Source: CAZTWC01 sp964617105 [NCBI: uncultured Myxococcia bacterium] (lineage in GTDB: Bacteria; CAZTWC01). From it: a stretch of DNA of 16,139 nucleotides. Positions 1 to 8,403 of this stretch are shown piece after piece. The stretch's first letter is position 1. Every line of letters begins with the position of its first letter. Where the stretch lies: assembly GCA_964617105.1 (NCBI GenBank), contig CAZTWC010000060.1:269-16407 (forward strand). The letters run 5' to 3'. The position numbers and the translations under genes were made by a program. The notes below the pieces were generated by a model. It searched no databases and was not told the DNA's origin. It worked only from the letters and a program-made list of their open reading frames with translations.

Positions 1-1695
1 TGGAGGAGGATGACCGGCATTGGTCCAGGTCAACCTCCGGGTATTTTCATTATATACCGCATAAAATCCGGTTATAAAGTCGTCGGTAATAATGGTTTGG
101 CACAGATCTTTATTTAACAGATTAATCACTTCGGTGGGTGGTAAATTCTGTTTACTTTGGTAATGAAAAGACATCTTCAGCATAGCGGTAATAAAAGTAG
201 CGGAAAATCCGTGTCCCGATACATCGGCGGACAAGATTCCCCAATCACCATTGCCCAACTGTATTACATCATAATAATCGCCCCCCAGGTAGTAGGAGGG
301 GATATACTTTGAATATAGGTTGGCGTTTTTAATATTGGAAAAATGGGTGGGGATCAATCCTCGCTGGATGGCGGCTGCAGTTTCCAGGTCATCCATAATT
401 TGCTGGTTTAAATGGGCTAAAGATTTGTTTTTTTGTATAATGGTTTTTTGCAGGGACACCAGCCTCAATCCGGTTTGGACTCTGGCATTCAATTCTTTGA
501 TATTGAAAGGTTTAGTTATGTAGTCATCAGCCCCCATTTCAAAGCCTGACATTTTATCTTCAACGCTGCGTTGTGAAGTAAGTAAGATAAAATATGTTTC
601 ATCACCAATTTTTGAGTTTTTGACCATACGGCACAATTTTAAGCCGTCTATTTTGGGCATAACCACGTCTGAAAGCACCAGGTCGGGTTTGTATTCTTTT
701 ATTTTGGTAAGTCCATCGGCGCCATCGATAGCCTCAAAAACAGAGTATCCTTCGGTATTCATGGCGGCGATAACTTTTTCCCTTATCCCTCTTGAATCAT
801 CAATGACCAGAATTTTCAGGTCGTGTTTTTCAATATTAAGATCCTGATTCTTGCTTGATCTTGGTTTAGGTGCATTATCTAGTTTTTTTATCAGGGTTGC
901 TTCGTTACCAATTTCATTAAAGAGTAATTGATCCATAAAAGTCATGGCTAAAAACAGTCCGCGGCCTTTTTTTTCTCCTCCTATCCTTTTTCCACCAAAT
1001 TCGGGTGTTTTACTGTGCTTAAATCCTTTTCCCTGGTCAGAAATGGTGCATGTGAAGGATTTGTATTTATACTCCGCATCTATGGTGACCTTTTTAGTGT
1101 GGTCATTCTGGTTGCCGTGCACAATGGCATTATTCAAAACAGCCTGGATGGCCATTCTCATTTTTTGCACCTCGTTTTCCTGGCAAATTTCCAGTTTGGT
1201 CATGTGCTGAACCAGGTATTGAGATATTTCTGGAACCAGCTCTACTTTCGAGGGGATCTCCAGGTGGCGTTTATCATGGATAAAAGGTGAAACCAGTTTC
1301 ATCCTCTCTGCGGTAAGGCGTTTCTCCAGAGAATTTTTAACTAGTGCGCTGAGTTCCCCTTTTTCAAAGGGTTTGACGAGAAAACTATCAGCGCCATTAT
1401 TCAGGCAAGATATCATGGTATCAACTGCGGTTTGTTTTGAGGTCATAATCACCGGTAGGTCATTTCTGATTTTTTTCGCTCTTTTGAGTATTTGCAAACC
1501 GTCCTTTTCGTGCAAGTCAATATCGCATATCATCAATTCAAAATTTTCCGCCAGTAGTAAATCGCTAGCGTATTTGGAATTGTCCGATACAATTACCTTA
1601 AAACCCTCTTCTTCAAGTGCCTCTTTAAAATAATCACACCAATAGACTTCGCTATCTACCACAAATATTGTATACTTTTTATTTTCCAATTTCAT
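1..1695 (-). CDS. Partial multi-domain regulator: receiver - RsbW-like kinase - receiver - PP2C/SpoIIE phosphatase (SypE-like, 3' end cut)
   Basis: The open frame gives 565 residues and runs off the left edge. Receiver 1 (about 8-125) has D14, phosphoacceptor candidate D58, T85 and K108. A GHKL ATPase of the RsbW/anti-sigma type (about 146-272) follows, with an N-box around N188/N189, H193-G194-N195, D219-x-G-x-G and GRGL at 244-247. Receiver 2 (about 293-410) has D299/D300, D343, T373 and K395. A short helical linker leads to a PP2C/SpoIIE domain from about 433, with the metal motifs GGDYYD (470-475) and ADVSGHG (490-496). The window stops just after NAGHPP, so the domain's last part is missing. 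Such proteins phosphorylate and dephosphorylate a STAS-domain partner in partner switching; no STAS gene is visible. The ATG overlaps the recJ stop (ATGA) and is preceded by AAAGGA with a 6-nt spacer. Architecture is clear; the target and signal are unknown. Confidence 0.9.
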   Translation of the reverse strand, partial: MKLENKKYTIFVVDSEVYWCDYFKEALEEEGFKVIVSDNSKYASDLLLAENFELMICDIDLHEKDGLQILKRAKKIRNDLPVIMTSKQTAVDTMISCLNNGADSFLVKPFEKGELSALVKNSLEKRLTAERMKLVSPFIHDKRHLEIPSKVELVPEISQYLVQHMTKLEICQENEVQKMRMAIQAVLNNAIVHGNQNDHTKKVTIDAEYKYKSFTCTISDQGKGFKHSKTPEFGGKRIGGEKKGRGLFLAMTFMDQLLFNEIGNEATLIKKLDNAPKPRSSKNQDLNIEKHDLKILVIDDSRGIREKVIAAMNTEGYSVFEAIDGADGLTKIKEYKPDLVLSDVVMPKIDGLKLCRMVKNSKIGDETYFILLTSQRSVEDKMSGFEMGADDYITKPFNIKELNARVQTGLRLVSLQKTIIQKNKSLAHLNQQIMDDLETAAAIQRGLIPTHFSNIKNANLYSKYIPSYYLGGDYYDVIQLGNGDWGILSADVSGHGFSATFITAMLKMSFHYQSKQNLPPTEVINLLNKDLCQTIITDDFITGFYAVYNENTRRLTWTNAGHPPP

Positions 1696-3431
1696 TGAAA
1701 GTCCTTTAATATCAATTGAACTTTTTTATTTCCTTTCCAGGTATTTATTTGCGGAGAAAAAACCATTGCCCGGGAATTGGTGATGGCTGTTTTTCTATTG
1801 CCCATGCTAAAGCCAATCCCATCAATAGTAATTGCTCTTTGCCGGTTTTCCTGTTCTTGAAATAATGAGAATTTTAAGTGGTTGTTATTGAGATTATAGA
1901 TATCTCCTACTTTGACACCTTTTACCATAACCAGTGGATTCCGGTTACCAACACCATGAGGCTCCAACCTGGCTAATTCATCCATCCTGTCCATGCTCAA
2001 ATCTTCCAGTTTTACCAGAGCATCGATTTCCAGGCTTGGCACCATCTCTTGACGTTTAATCTGAGTCGAGATAGTCAGGTCGAAACTTTGCCGAAATTGC
2101 TGGAACATCTCCATTTTGATGCTTAAACCCGCGGCAATTTCATGTCCGCCAAATTTAATCAGCAAATCGGAACATTGGCTTAATCCTTTATAGAGATCTA
2201 TCCCCTTTATTCCTCTGGCAGAGCCCCGGCCAAGTTCATCTTCTTCAGAGATCAATACTGTAGGGAGGTAAAACTTGTCAACCAATTTAGAGGCAGCAAT
2301 ACCAACTATTCCCTGGTGCCATTTAGAGGAAGCCATAACCAGTGAATGACCCTCCAGCCAATGTGCATTTTTCTCAATTATAGCCATTGCATCTTCAACA
2401 ATCAACCGCTCCGCATCTTGCCTTTTTTTATTGTAATCATCCAGATGAAGGGCTATCTGGTTAGCGGTTTCAGCATTATCACTAATGAGCAACTCTACCG
2501 CTAAATTTGCCTCGGCCATCCTGCCAGCCGCATTTATTCGCGGAGCCAACCGAAAACTTACCTGACCGGCGGTTAGAGCATCTTCCCGTAAATTGGTGAT
2601 CTCTTTTAAGGCTACAATTCCGGGACGTTGGCTTTTACTCAACTCAATCAGGCCGAATTTGGCCAGAATCCGGTTTTGTCCGCGCAAAGGAACCATATCG
2701 GCAATAGTGCCCAGGGCAACCAAATCCAGGTATTTTTTCAGGTTTGGCGGGTTTCTATCCTGGAAAAAATTCTGTTGAAAAAGAAAACGGCGTAAAGCCT
2801 GCAGAAGGTTGAAAACCAATCCCACGGCCGCGTAATTTTTAAACTGACTGTTACAACCCGATTGCAAAGGATGAATAATAGCCTCGGCTCTTGGGGTTTG
2901 ATCTATCTGGTGATGATCAATAATAATCAAATCGAGGTTGTTTTCATACAGGTATTGGCTCTCTTTAATACTGGAAATACCATTGTCAACCGTAATCACC
3001 AGTCCTTTGCCCATGCGGGATTTAATTTTATCTATGGCTTGATTGCTGAGTCCGTAACCTTCCTTAAAACGGGAAGGGATATAGTATTCCACCCGGGCTC
3101 CGAGGTTTTTTAAAAACAGATAGAGGCAAACCACCGAGGTTACCCCGTCTGCATCGTAGTCACCATATATAGTGATTGGTTCCTGATAACGCAGGGCTCG
3201 GTGTATCCTAACCACTGCTCTGTCCATATCTTTAAAGGAAAAGGGATCAATCAGGTCATCCAGGGAAACATTGAGAAAACTGTTGATTATCTCTTCACTG
3301 GCCATTTGACGGTTTAACAGGAGTTGAGTCATCAGTGGGGAAAGTCCAAATTTTTTAGACAGAGAATCTACTTGAGTTGTATTTTTAGGGGCCACAGACC
3401 ATTTTTTTGGGAGATTTATTTCAGCAGTCAA
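1692..3431 (-). CDS. recJ: Single-stranded-DNA-specific exonuclease RecJ
   Basis: Encodes a 579-residue 5'-3' single-strand DNA exonuclease of the DHH phosphoesterase family, which acts in recombination and mismatch/excision repair in the cytoplasm. The length is typical of the bacterial core enzyme. Visible metal-binding motifs are YGDYDADG (89-96), TVDNG (147-151), IDHH (171-174) and GTIADMVPL (241-249). The DHHA1 part shows HQGIVGIAASKL (372-383), GRGSARG (401-407) and GGHEIAAG (428-435). The remaining C-terminal region (about 460-579) fits the RecJ OB-fold. The start is a TTG: a stop lies a few codons upstream in frame and no ATG intervenes. AAGGA sits 13 nt before the TTG. The gene lies 39 bp after secF and overlaps the next gene by 4 bp, so it is probably an operon member. 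The yajC-secD-secF-recJ order is also known in other phyla, notably clostridia. Confidence 0.96.
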   Translation of the reverse strand: MTAEINLPKKWSVAPKNTTQVDSLSKKFGLSPLMTQLLLNRQMASEEIINSFLNVSLDDLIDPFSFKDMDRAVVRIHRALRYQEPITIYGDYDADGVTSVVCLYLFLKNLGARVEYYIPSRFKEGYGLSNQAIDKIKSRMGKGLVITVDNGISSIKESQYLYENNLDLIIIDHHQIDQTPRAEAIIHPLQSGCNSQFKNYAAVGLVFNLLQALRRFLFQQNFFQDRNPPNLKKYLDLVALGTIADMVPLRGQNRILAKFGLIELSKSQRPGIVALKEITNLREDALTAGQVSFRLAPRINAAGRMAEANLAVELLISDNAETANQIALHLDDYNKKRQDAERLIVEDAMAIIEKNAHWLEGHSLVMASSKWHQGIVGIAASKLVDKFYLPTVLISEEDELGRGSARGIKGIDLYKGLSQCSDLLIKFGGHEIAAGLSIKMEMFQQFRQSFDLTISTQIKRQEMVPSLEIDALVKLEDLSMDRMDELARLEPHGVGNRNPLVMVKGVKVGDIYNLNNNHLKFSLFQEQENRQRAITIDGIGFSMGNRKTAITNSRAMVFSPQINTWKGNKKVQLILKDFQ

Positions 3432-3470
3432 TGTCTTGCCCGTATCCTTAAATTAATTCTTGGTAAACTA

Positions 3471-4607
3471 TCATTTGGCGATTCCAAATCTCCGGCGAAA
3501 AAAGATATAGACTGGACTGGCAATAAAAATAGATGAATAGGTTCCCACCAATACACCGATTAACAATGCCATAGAGAAATCGTGAATAATACTACCGCCG
3601 AACATTAGCAGTGCTGTAACCACAAGCAGGGTGGTTACAGAGGTCAGCAGGGTGCGGCTGAGAGTTTGGTTTACGCTGGTATTTACCATTTTTTCCAGGG
3701 TGTCGTTTTTGTATTTGACAGTATTGTCCCTAATTCGATCAAAAAGAACCACGGTATCGTTAAGAGAATAACCAACAATTGTAAGCAGAGCGGCAATAAT
3801 AGGTAAATCGAACTCCTTGCCGATGATAATAAAAATCCCTACTGTGATCAGCACATCATGAACCAGTGCCGCGACAGCACCAGGAGCAAAAAAAGCATCA
3901 AAACGGAAGGCTATATAGAGCAGAATAAAAAACAGGGTTGCCAAAATGGCCAGTATACCATCGTCCCGCAACTGCGCTCCAACCTTTGGTCCTACGAATT
4001 CCACCCGTTCAATACTAATGGTGGTGTCTTTAAATAAGGTTTTTAATTGTTTTTCTATAAAGGAGGCTACGCCCATAGGGGCGATTTGGAACTCTTGCAT
4101 GGCTACGGTTCCAAATTCTTTGATGTCTGAGTTTTCGATGCCGGCAGAGGTCAACAATTCATCCATTTTAGTAGGGTCAATTTTTTCCATCCCATCCTTG
4201 AATCGGATGGAAAAAAAATTGTTGTTCGGATTGAAAATGTAGCGTTCGATATTTTCGTTCCCATAGGTTTTATAGAGGTTATCTTTAAAACTATCCGCCA
4301 TCTTGCCGGTGGTTAAGGTGGTTTCCGAAACCTTAACCAGAATCTCGAATCCCTCTTCGTCTCCAAAATTTTGCACATCCGGGGCAATAAAGTTCATTTG
4401 CTCCAATTCACTTCTGATCCTGCCCACTTCAACCTTTTTTCCGAATTTAACCTGGATCATGGTGCCGCCACGAAAATCGGTGCCTAATTTTGGACCGATC
4501 ACTATAGCAATGATAATGCTCAAAAAAACCAGGCTGCTCGATACAATTAAAAACTGTTTCCGGCGGCCGATAAAATTAATATTTATGTTTTGGGGAACTA
4601 TCCTCAT
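3471..4607 (-). CDS. secF: Protein translocase subunit SecF
   Basis: Encodes a 378-residue inner-membrane RND-type subunit that works with SecD and YajC to help pull preproteins across the membrane after SecYEG/SecA, using the proton gradient. One N-terminal membrane helix (about 18-37) is followed by the family motif GTDFRGGTMIQ (42-52), an extracytoplasmic domain, then VGPKVG (205-210) and a five-helix bundle from about 216 to 370. The signature YSLNDTVVLFDRIRDN (280-295) is intact. At 378 residues it is longer than the roughly 320-residue E. coli protein; the extra length lies in the first extracytoplasmic domain (about 55-200). The ATG is preceded by a GGAG motif with an 8-nt spacer. It starts 22 bp after secD and ends 39 bp before recJ, so co-transcription is very likely. 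Confidence 0.97.
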   Translation of the reverse strand: MRIVPQNININFIGRRKQFLIVSSSLVFLSIIIAIVIGPKLGTDFRGGTMIQVKFGKKVEVGRIRSELEQMNFIAPDVQNFGDEEGFEILVKVSETTLTTGKMADSFKDNLYKTYGNENIERYIFNPNNNFFSIRFKDGMEKIDPTKMDELLTSAGIENSDIKEFGTVAMQEFQIAPMGVASFIEKQLKTLFKDTTISIERVEFVGPKVGAQLRDDGILAILATLFFILLYIAFRFDAFFAPGAVAALVHDVLITVGIFIIIGKEFDLPIIAALLTIVGYSLNDTVVLFDRIRDNTVKYKNDTLEKMVNTSVNQTLSRTLLTSVTTLLVVTALLMFGGSIIHDFSMALLIGVLVGTYSSIFIASPVYIFFRRRFGIAK

Positions 4608-4629
4608 ATTATTAACTCCAGGATCCTAT

Positions 4630-6366
4630 TTATATGGATAAACGTTTTACTCTCTTAGACGAAGCGATTAACTCGAAGACCAGCCGGGTAACCACTAAAG
4701 CGGTAAACATAGAGGAGATAATCCCTATACACAGGGTTACTGCAAATCCTCTAATGGGACCAGAACCGTATTGGTATAGCACTATGCCAGCAATCAAAGT
4801 GGTAATGTTAGCGTCAAAGATGGCGGTAAAGGCTTTGGAAAAACCATTGTTCACTACTGTTTGAGGCGGAGGCGGTTTGTCTGACCGCATCTCTTCTCTT
4901 AGTCTTTCAAAAATAATCACATTGGCATCCACCGCCATACCCAGGGTCAATACGATACCAGCTAGTCCTGGCAAGGTGAGAGTGGCCTCGAAACCGGCCA
5001 AAATAGCCATGATGAATACCAGATTGAGAGCCAGTGCTAAATTGGCTATCATCCCGGCCATTTTGTAATAAATGACCATAAAGATTAGCACAATTATAGC
5101 ACCAATCATAATTGATCTGGTGCCCTTCTCAATTGAATCCATCCCCAGGGTAGGTCCAACCGTCCTCTCCTCCAGAATTTCGATAGGAGCGGGAAGGGCG
5201 CCGGCTTTTAGGACAATAGCCATGTCCTGGGCATCTTTTAACAATTCCTGGTAGGATTTTAAACTGCCCAAAGTGATTTGAGCCCGGCCATGGGGAATTC
5301 TCTCATTGATAACCGGGGCTGAATCGACAATGCCGTCCAGTACAATGGCCATTCGGCGTTTGACATTATCGCCGGTTACTTTGGCGAACAATTTGGAGCC
5401 GGCTTTGTCAAATTCGAGGCTGACATAGGGTTGATTGCGTTCCTGATTGATTAAGACTTCAGCGTTAACCAGGTAGTCGCCGGTAAGGTCTGCCCGGTTT
5501 TTAAAAATATAGGTGCGGTAAGAGACTTTAAGATTTTTCTCTTCCTTTTGGTATGCTACTTGATGGGTATCAGGAATTTTGTCTTTTAGGAAATCTTGAA
5601 TGGCCTTTTTATCGGTTCCTTGTAAAAAGGCTTCAGTTATCTGGCGATCATCCTTGCCACTATAAGTGTAATAGTCTAATTTTATCCCTTTGGGCAACTC
5701 CTCTTTTTTTATTTTTTTAATAAAGTCAACTTCATCTTCAACAATCTTAAACTCCAATTGGGCGGTTCGACCCAGCAGGTTTTTGGCCCGATCAGGATCT
5801 TCCACACCTGGCAACTGCACCAGCACCTGGTTATCACCTCTCTTTTGTATAGTTGGCTCAGAAACCCCGAATTGGTCAATGCGGTTACGCAAAGTTTTAA
5901 TAGTTTGTTCCACCGCGTTTTTGCTGATTTTATCAATAAACTCGGGAACCATAGAAACTATAACTTCCATTCCCCGGGTTAAATCGATTTGGAATCGGGA
6001 GTCTTGGTTGATTATTTCCGACTTAAACTTGTCTAAATTGTCCTGGTCAGGAAAGGTTAGGGAGAGTTTGCTCTGCCCCCTTTTGACCGTCACCTGGGAG
6101 AATTTAATTTTTTCAGCATTGAGCACCTCTTTCATCTCGTTAACTGTGAGGTCTATTTTGTCACGCACAGCCTTGTCGATATCAACTCCCAACACCATAT
6201 GGATTCCGCCTTGCAGATCCAGTCCCAATTTGAACCCTTTATTGATTTTGTCTTTAAACCAAACCGGCATTTTGTCCGTCCCCATAATTGAAGGGAGTAG
6301 GTATACTATTGCCGCTAAAAACAGGACAACTATGGAAAAGGTTTTCCACCACCATTTTTTCGTCAT
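4630..6366 (-). CDS. secD: Protein translocase subunit SecD
   Basis: Encodes a 578-residue inner-membrane partner of SecF. The N-terminal helix (about 9-27) is followed by GLDLQGGIHMVL (48-59), the SecD hallmark. A large extracytoplasmic P1 region includes RNRIDQFGVSEPTIQ (160-174) and LPGVEDPDRAKNLLG (185-199). A second conserved stretch (312-358) begins QPYVSLEFD. Five further helices lie at about 418-565. The proton-path aspartate is D480 in GMAVDANVIIFERLREE (476-492), equivalent to the essential TM4 aspartate known in E. coli SecD. FDANITTLIAG (517-527) is also conserved. The start ATG has AAGGAG with a 6-nt spacer. The gene begins 19 bp after yajC and ends 22 bp before secF. SecD and SecF are separate here, unlike the single fused SecDF of Bacillus. 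Confidence 0.98.
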   Translation of the reverse strand: MTKKWWWKTFSIVVLFLAAIVYLLPSIMGTDKMPVWFKDKINKGFKLGLDLQGGIHMVLGVDIDKAVRDKIDLTVNEMKEVLNAEKIKFSQVTVKRGQSKLSLTFPDQDNLDKFKSEIINQDSRFQIDLTRGMEVIVSMVPEFIDKISKNAVEQTIKTLRNRIDQFGVSEPTIQKRGDNQVLVQLPGVEDPDRAKNLLGRTAQLEFKIVEDEVDFIKKIKKEELPKGIKLDYYTYSGKDDRQITEAFLQGTDKKAIQDFLKDKIPDTHQVAYQKEEKNLKVSYRTYIFKNRADLTGDYLVNAEVLINQERNQPYVSLEFDKAGSKLFAKVTGDNVKRRMAIVLDGIVDSAPVINERIPHGRAQITLGSLKSYQELLKDAQDMAIVLKAGALPAPIEILEERTVGPTLGMDSIEKGTRSIMIGAIIVLIFMVIYYKMAGMIANLALALNLVFIMAILAGFEATLTLPGLAGIVLTLGMAVDANVIIFERLREEMRSDKPPPPQTVVNNGFSKAFTAIFDANITTLIAGIVLYQYGSGPIRGFAVTLCIGIISSMFTALVVTRLVFELIASSKRVKRLSI

Positions 6367-6385
6367 TAAATTCTCCTTGCAGATC

Positions 6386-6736
6386 TCAAGAACCCTGAGT
6401 GGTATTTTTAGAATTTTGATTATTGTTTTTCAGGCTGGTAACATGACTGCGTAGCATTTTTATCTTCACTTTGTCGGCGATTTCCAAGGTGACTGTGGTT
6501 TTATTGTCGGAAATGGCCGTTATTCGACCCAGGATCCCACTTTGGGTGATCACCTCATCACCCCTTTGTAAATGGTCAAGCATCTCTTGATGGGCTTTTT
6601 GTTGTTTACGTTGCGGCCGCAGCATAATAAAATAGATAACCACAAAAATTAGAATAATAGGGGCAAACTGAACCAGGGCACTGGGTTCAGCTTCACTTTG
6701 GGATTGGCTAATGACTAGTTGATATAGTTGGAACAA
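6386..6736 (-). CDS. yajC: Sec translocase accessory protein YajC
   Basis: Encodes a 116-residue single-span membrane protein that joins SecD and SecF in the Sec holo-translocon. One membrane helix (about 22-39) is followed by the family motif LRPQRKQQKAHQEML (39-53). Next come RGDEVITQSGILGRI (58-72) and LEIADKVKIKMLRSHV (84-99). The C-terminal tail is polar and Asn-rich, as is common. The start is a TTG, with AAGGAG 8 nt upstream; no in-frame ATG is better placed. It is the first gene of the minus-strand operon and lies directly behind a promoter candidate at 6778-6806. In many bacteria tgt or another gene precedes yajC; here the upstream neighbour is a divergent lipoprotein gene. Confidence 0.95.
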   Translation of the reverse strand: MFQLYQLVISQSQSEAEPSALVQFAPIILIFVVIYFIMLRPQRKQQKAHQEMLDHLQRGDEVITQSGILGRITAISDNKTTVTLEIADKVKIKMLRSHVTSLKNNNQNSKNTTQGS

Positions 6737-6744
6737 TTAAAACA

Positions 6745-6750
6745 CTCCTT
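6745..6750 (-). promoter_or_regulatory. Ribosome binding site of yajC fixing a TTG start
   Basis: AAGGAG on the minus strand, 8 nt before the TTG at 6736-6734. It supports a TTG start, which would otherwise look doubtful. Confidence 0.8.
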
Positions 6751-6777
6751 TTTTGAAAAATTAAAACGAGATAAATC

Positions 6778-6806
6778 TATATAACAAATATTTCCTTGCT
6801 AATCAA
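6778..6806 (-). promoter_or_regulatory. Sigma-70-type promoter for the yajC-secD-secF-recJ operon
   Basis: On the minus strand TTGATT (6806-6801) and TATATA (6783-6778) are separated by exactly 17 nt. The -10 lies about 40 nt before the yajC start, leaving a short leader with the AAGGAG site. The boxes match the consensus at 4 of 6 (-35) and 5 of 6 (-10) positions. The region is AT-rich, so chance matches are possible, but spacing and position are right. Confidence 0.6.
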
Positions 6807-6925
6807 TAGTAATTTTGCCTATTACCAAAGATTTGAAAAGAGCAGGAAAAAGGAGAAAATTGGCGCAGAATGTAAACAAATAATTAAAAAATCAGTGAAT
6901 TTCCAAATTGAGTGCAAGAATAAAC

Positions 6926-6954
6926 TTGCTACCAGCCAAGAAAAGTTATATATA
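6926..6954 (+). promoter_or_regulatory. Possible promoter for the beta-helix lipoprotein gene
   Basis: TTGCTA (6926-6931) and TATATA (6949-6954) have a 17-nt spacer and lie about 66 nt before the ATG. A run of overlapping TATATA-like hexamers (6947-6968) makes the exact -10 uncertain. Confidence 0.4.
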
Positions 6955-7020
6955 TTGTAGTGTTATATATTACGAAGTTATTTTTGTAAGCGTCCTTAGG
7001 TAATATTATTGGGAGTTATT

Positions 7021-8346
7021 ATGAAGAAGATGGTGGTAAAAGTATCTCTGCCAATTTTGTTTACATTTATGCTTATGCTGCATTTAATTGGTTGTGGTAA
7101 GGAAGAGCATAAAGATATCTCTTTCTCTTTTGAACTACCGAAAGATTTTTCCTCTCTAACTACTCTTAAGGAAAAGTTGGAGTTTAAATTGATAGAAAAT
7201 CTTACTGGCAAAGTGGTTAAGAGCAAACGGCAGGAGATCGATCCCGGTAACAAGTATTTCGATGTAGTACTGGACAGAATTCCCTTTGGACAATACCGGG
7301 TGTTGATCACTATTCTGGTAGAGAGCAACCTGAGGGAAGTGCACCTTACCCAGGTGGAAAAATTTATCACCATCGACTCATCTTACGACTTGCTGCTGGT
7401 ACAGCCGGAAGACTTTATTGCTGCTATTACCAAGTTTGACAATGACCAGGATGGATACAGCAATCTGCGGGAGGTGATGATGGGGAGTGACCCCGATTAT
7501 TACAATAGTATGCCGAGCAATATAATCGTGGTGCCGGATCACACTTGTACCATCAAAAATGCGCTGATGGTGGCCAGGTCTGGTGACATCATCAAGGTAA
7601 AGTTCAACAATGAAAAATGTACAGGAATTAAGGGAGAAACCGGTTACGCTGATTTTGTCGATATTAATGTGGATCACCTTACTCTGGAGGCTATGCAGCC
7701 CTGGGTGCGGATTAAACGGGCATTGGAAGGCAGGCAGAACAAAACCGATTTCAGGCCCTTTATCCGAGTGGAAAACAGACAGAATGTAACTATCCGGGGA
7801 TTTCATTTTCTGCAAGGCAATTGTGTGGATCAGAACGGGGCTGCTATCCAGTTGAAAAATGCAGAAAATGTTTTAATAGAGAACAATCTTTTTTCCGACA
7901 ACACCGCCCCTTTTGGCGGTGCTATAGGTTTGGATACCTCTTCCGCCACCATAAAGCACAATACTTTTTATAAGAATAAAGCCAGTAATAATGGAACGGT
8001 TATCGCTCAGGAAGGAAGAGGGAAGAACTTAGTGATAGAGAGTAATGTTTTTTACGGTAATGGTAATGAAACCACGGTGCTGGTGCCAAACAACCGAAAT
8101 AAAACCGGCCTGTTCGATTTGTTGGTTGGGACAATTCCCAAGTATAATTACAACCTGTTTTGGGCTGATGGTATGTCCCAATGTTCTTTTCCATTGACTG
8201 AGATAAAAATTGGGGGCCAGAACAATCTATGTGAACAGCCGCATTTTCTTAATGCCAAGCAGCATGATTTCAGGCTATCCAGTAGTTCTCCGGGCAAAAA
8301 TGGGGGGGCTGATGGAAAAGACATGGGAGTAATTAGTACCTATTAG
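7021..8346 (+). CDS. Secreted lipoprotein with calcium-loop motif and right-handed beta-helix domain
   Basis: Encodes 441 residues with unknown function. The start is the ATG at 7021 because GGGAG sits 5 nt before it; the in-frame TTG at 7009 has no such site. A basic, hydrophobic signal peptide (1-24) ends in the lipobox LIGC, so C25 would be lipidated by Lgt. Residues about 32-128 form a beta-rich stretch, perhaps an immunoglobulin-like or carboxypeptidase-regulatory-like fold (inference). DNDQDGYSNLREVMMGSDP (140-158) resembles thrombospondin type-3/EF-hand-like calcium loops that often link domains of surface proteins. From about 165 to 440 there are repeated short beta-strand turns such as NVTIRGFHF, NVLIENNLF and TIKHNTFYKN. 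These are typical of a parallel beta-helix (NosD/pectate-lyase-like), and the SPGKNGG-type ending is common in that family. It could bind or cut polysaccharide. It stands alone between divergent yajC and a receiver gene. Confidence 0.85.
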   Translation: MKKMVVKVSLPILFTFMLMLHLIGCGKEEHKDISFSFELPKDFSSLTTLKEKLEFKLIENLTGKVVKSKRQEIDPGNKYFDVVLDRIPFGQYRVLITILVESNLREVHLTQVEKFITIDSSYDLLLVQPEDFIAAITKFDNDQDGYSNLREVMMGSDPDYYNSMPSNIIVVPDHTCTIKNALMVARSGDIIKVKFNNEKCTGIKGETGYADFVDINVDHLTLEAMQPWVRIKRALEGRQNKTDFRPFIRVENRQNVTIRGFHFLQGNCVDQNGAAIQLKNAENVLIENNLFSDNTAPFGGAIGLDTSSATIKHNTFYKNKASNNGTVIAQEGRGKNLVIESNVFYGNGNETTVLVPNNRNKTGLFDLLVGTIPKYNYNLFWADGMSQCSFPLTEIKIGGQNNLCEQPHFLNAKQHDFRLSSSSPGKNGGADGKDMGVISTY

Positions 8347-8374
8347 ATTTTTAAAGAATTTGAACAGGCAGACC

Positions 8375-8403
8375 TGGAAAAAAATAACTGGAAATGGTAT
8401 AAT
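8375..8403 (+). promoter_or_regulatory. Extended -10 promoter for the CheY-like receiver gene
   Basis: A perfect TATAAT at 8398-8403 is preceded by TGG, giving an extended -10 (TGnTATAAT). A weak -35 TGGAAA (8375-8380) lies 17 nt upstream. The -10 is about 82 nt before the GTG start, in the only gene-free stretch between the lipoprotein and receiver genes. It implies that the receiver gene has its own transcript. Confidence 0.6.

Noticed and set aside
5690-6454. 254-residue open frame on the plus strand
   Set aside because: It lies antisense to secD and the yajC end, is rich in Ser/Ile from reverse reading of a conserved gene, and has no recognisable domain.
6947-6968. TATATA-rich stretch as a tandem repeat
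   Set aside because: It is an irregular AT-rich run inside a promoter-like region, not a true repeat array.
7009-7020. Upstream TTG start for the lipoprotein gene
   Set aside because: GGGAG lies between it and the ATG at 7021, which gives a standard signal peptide.
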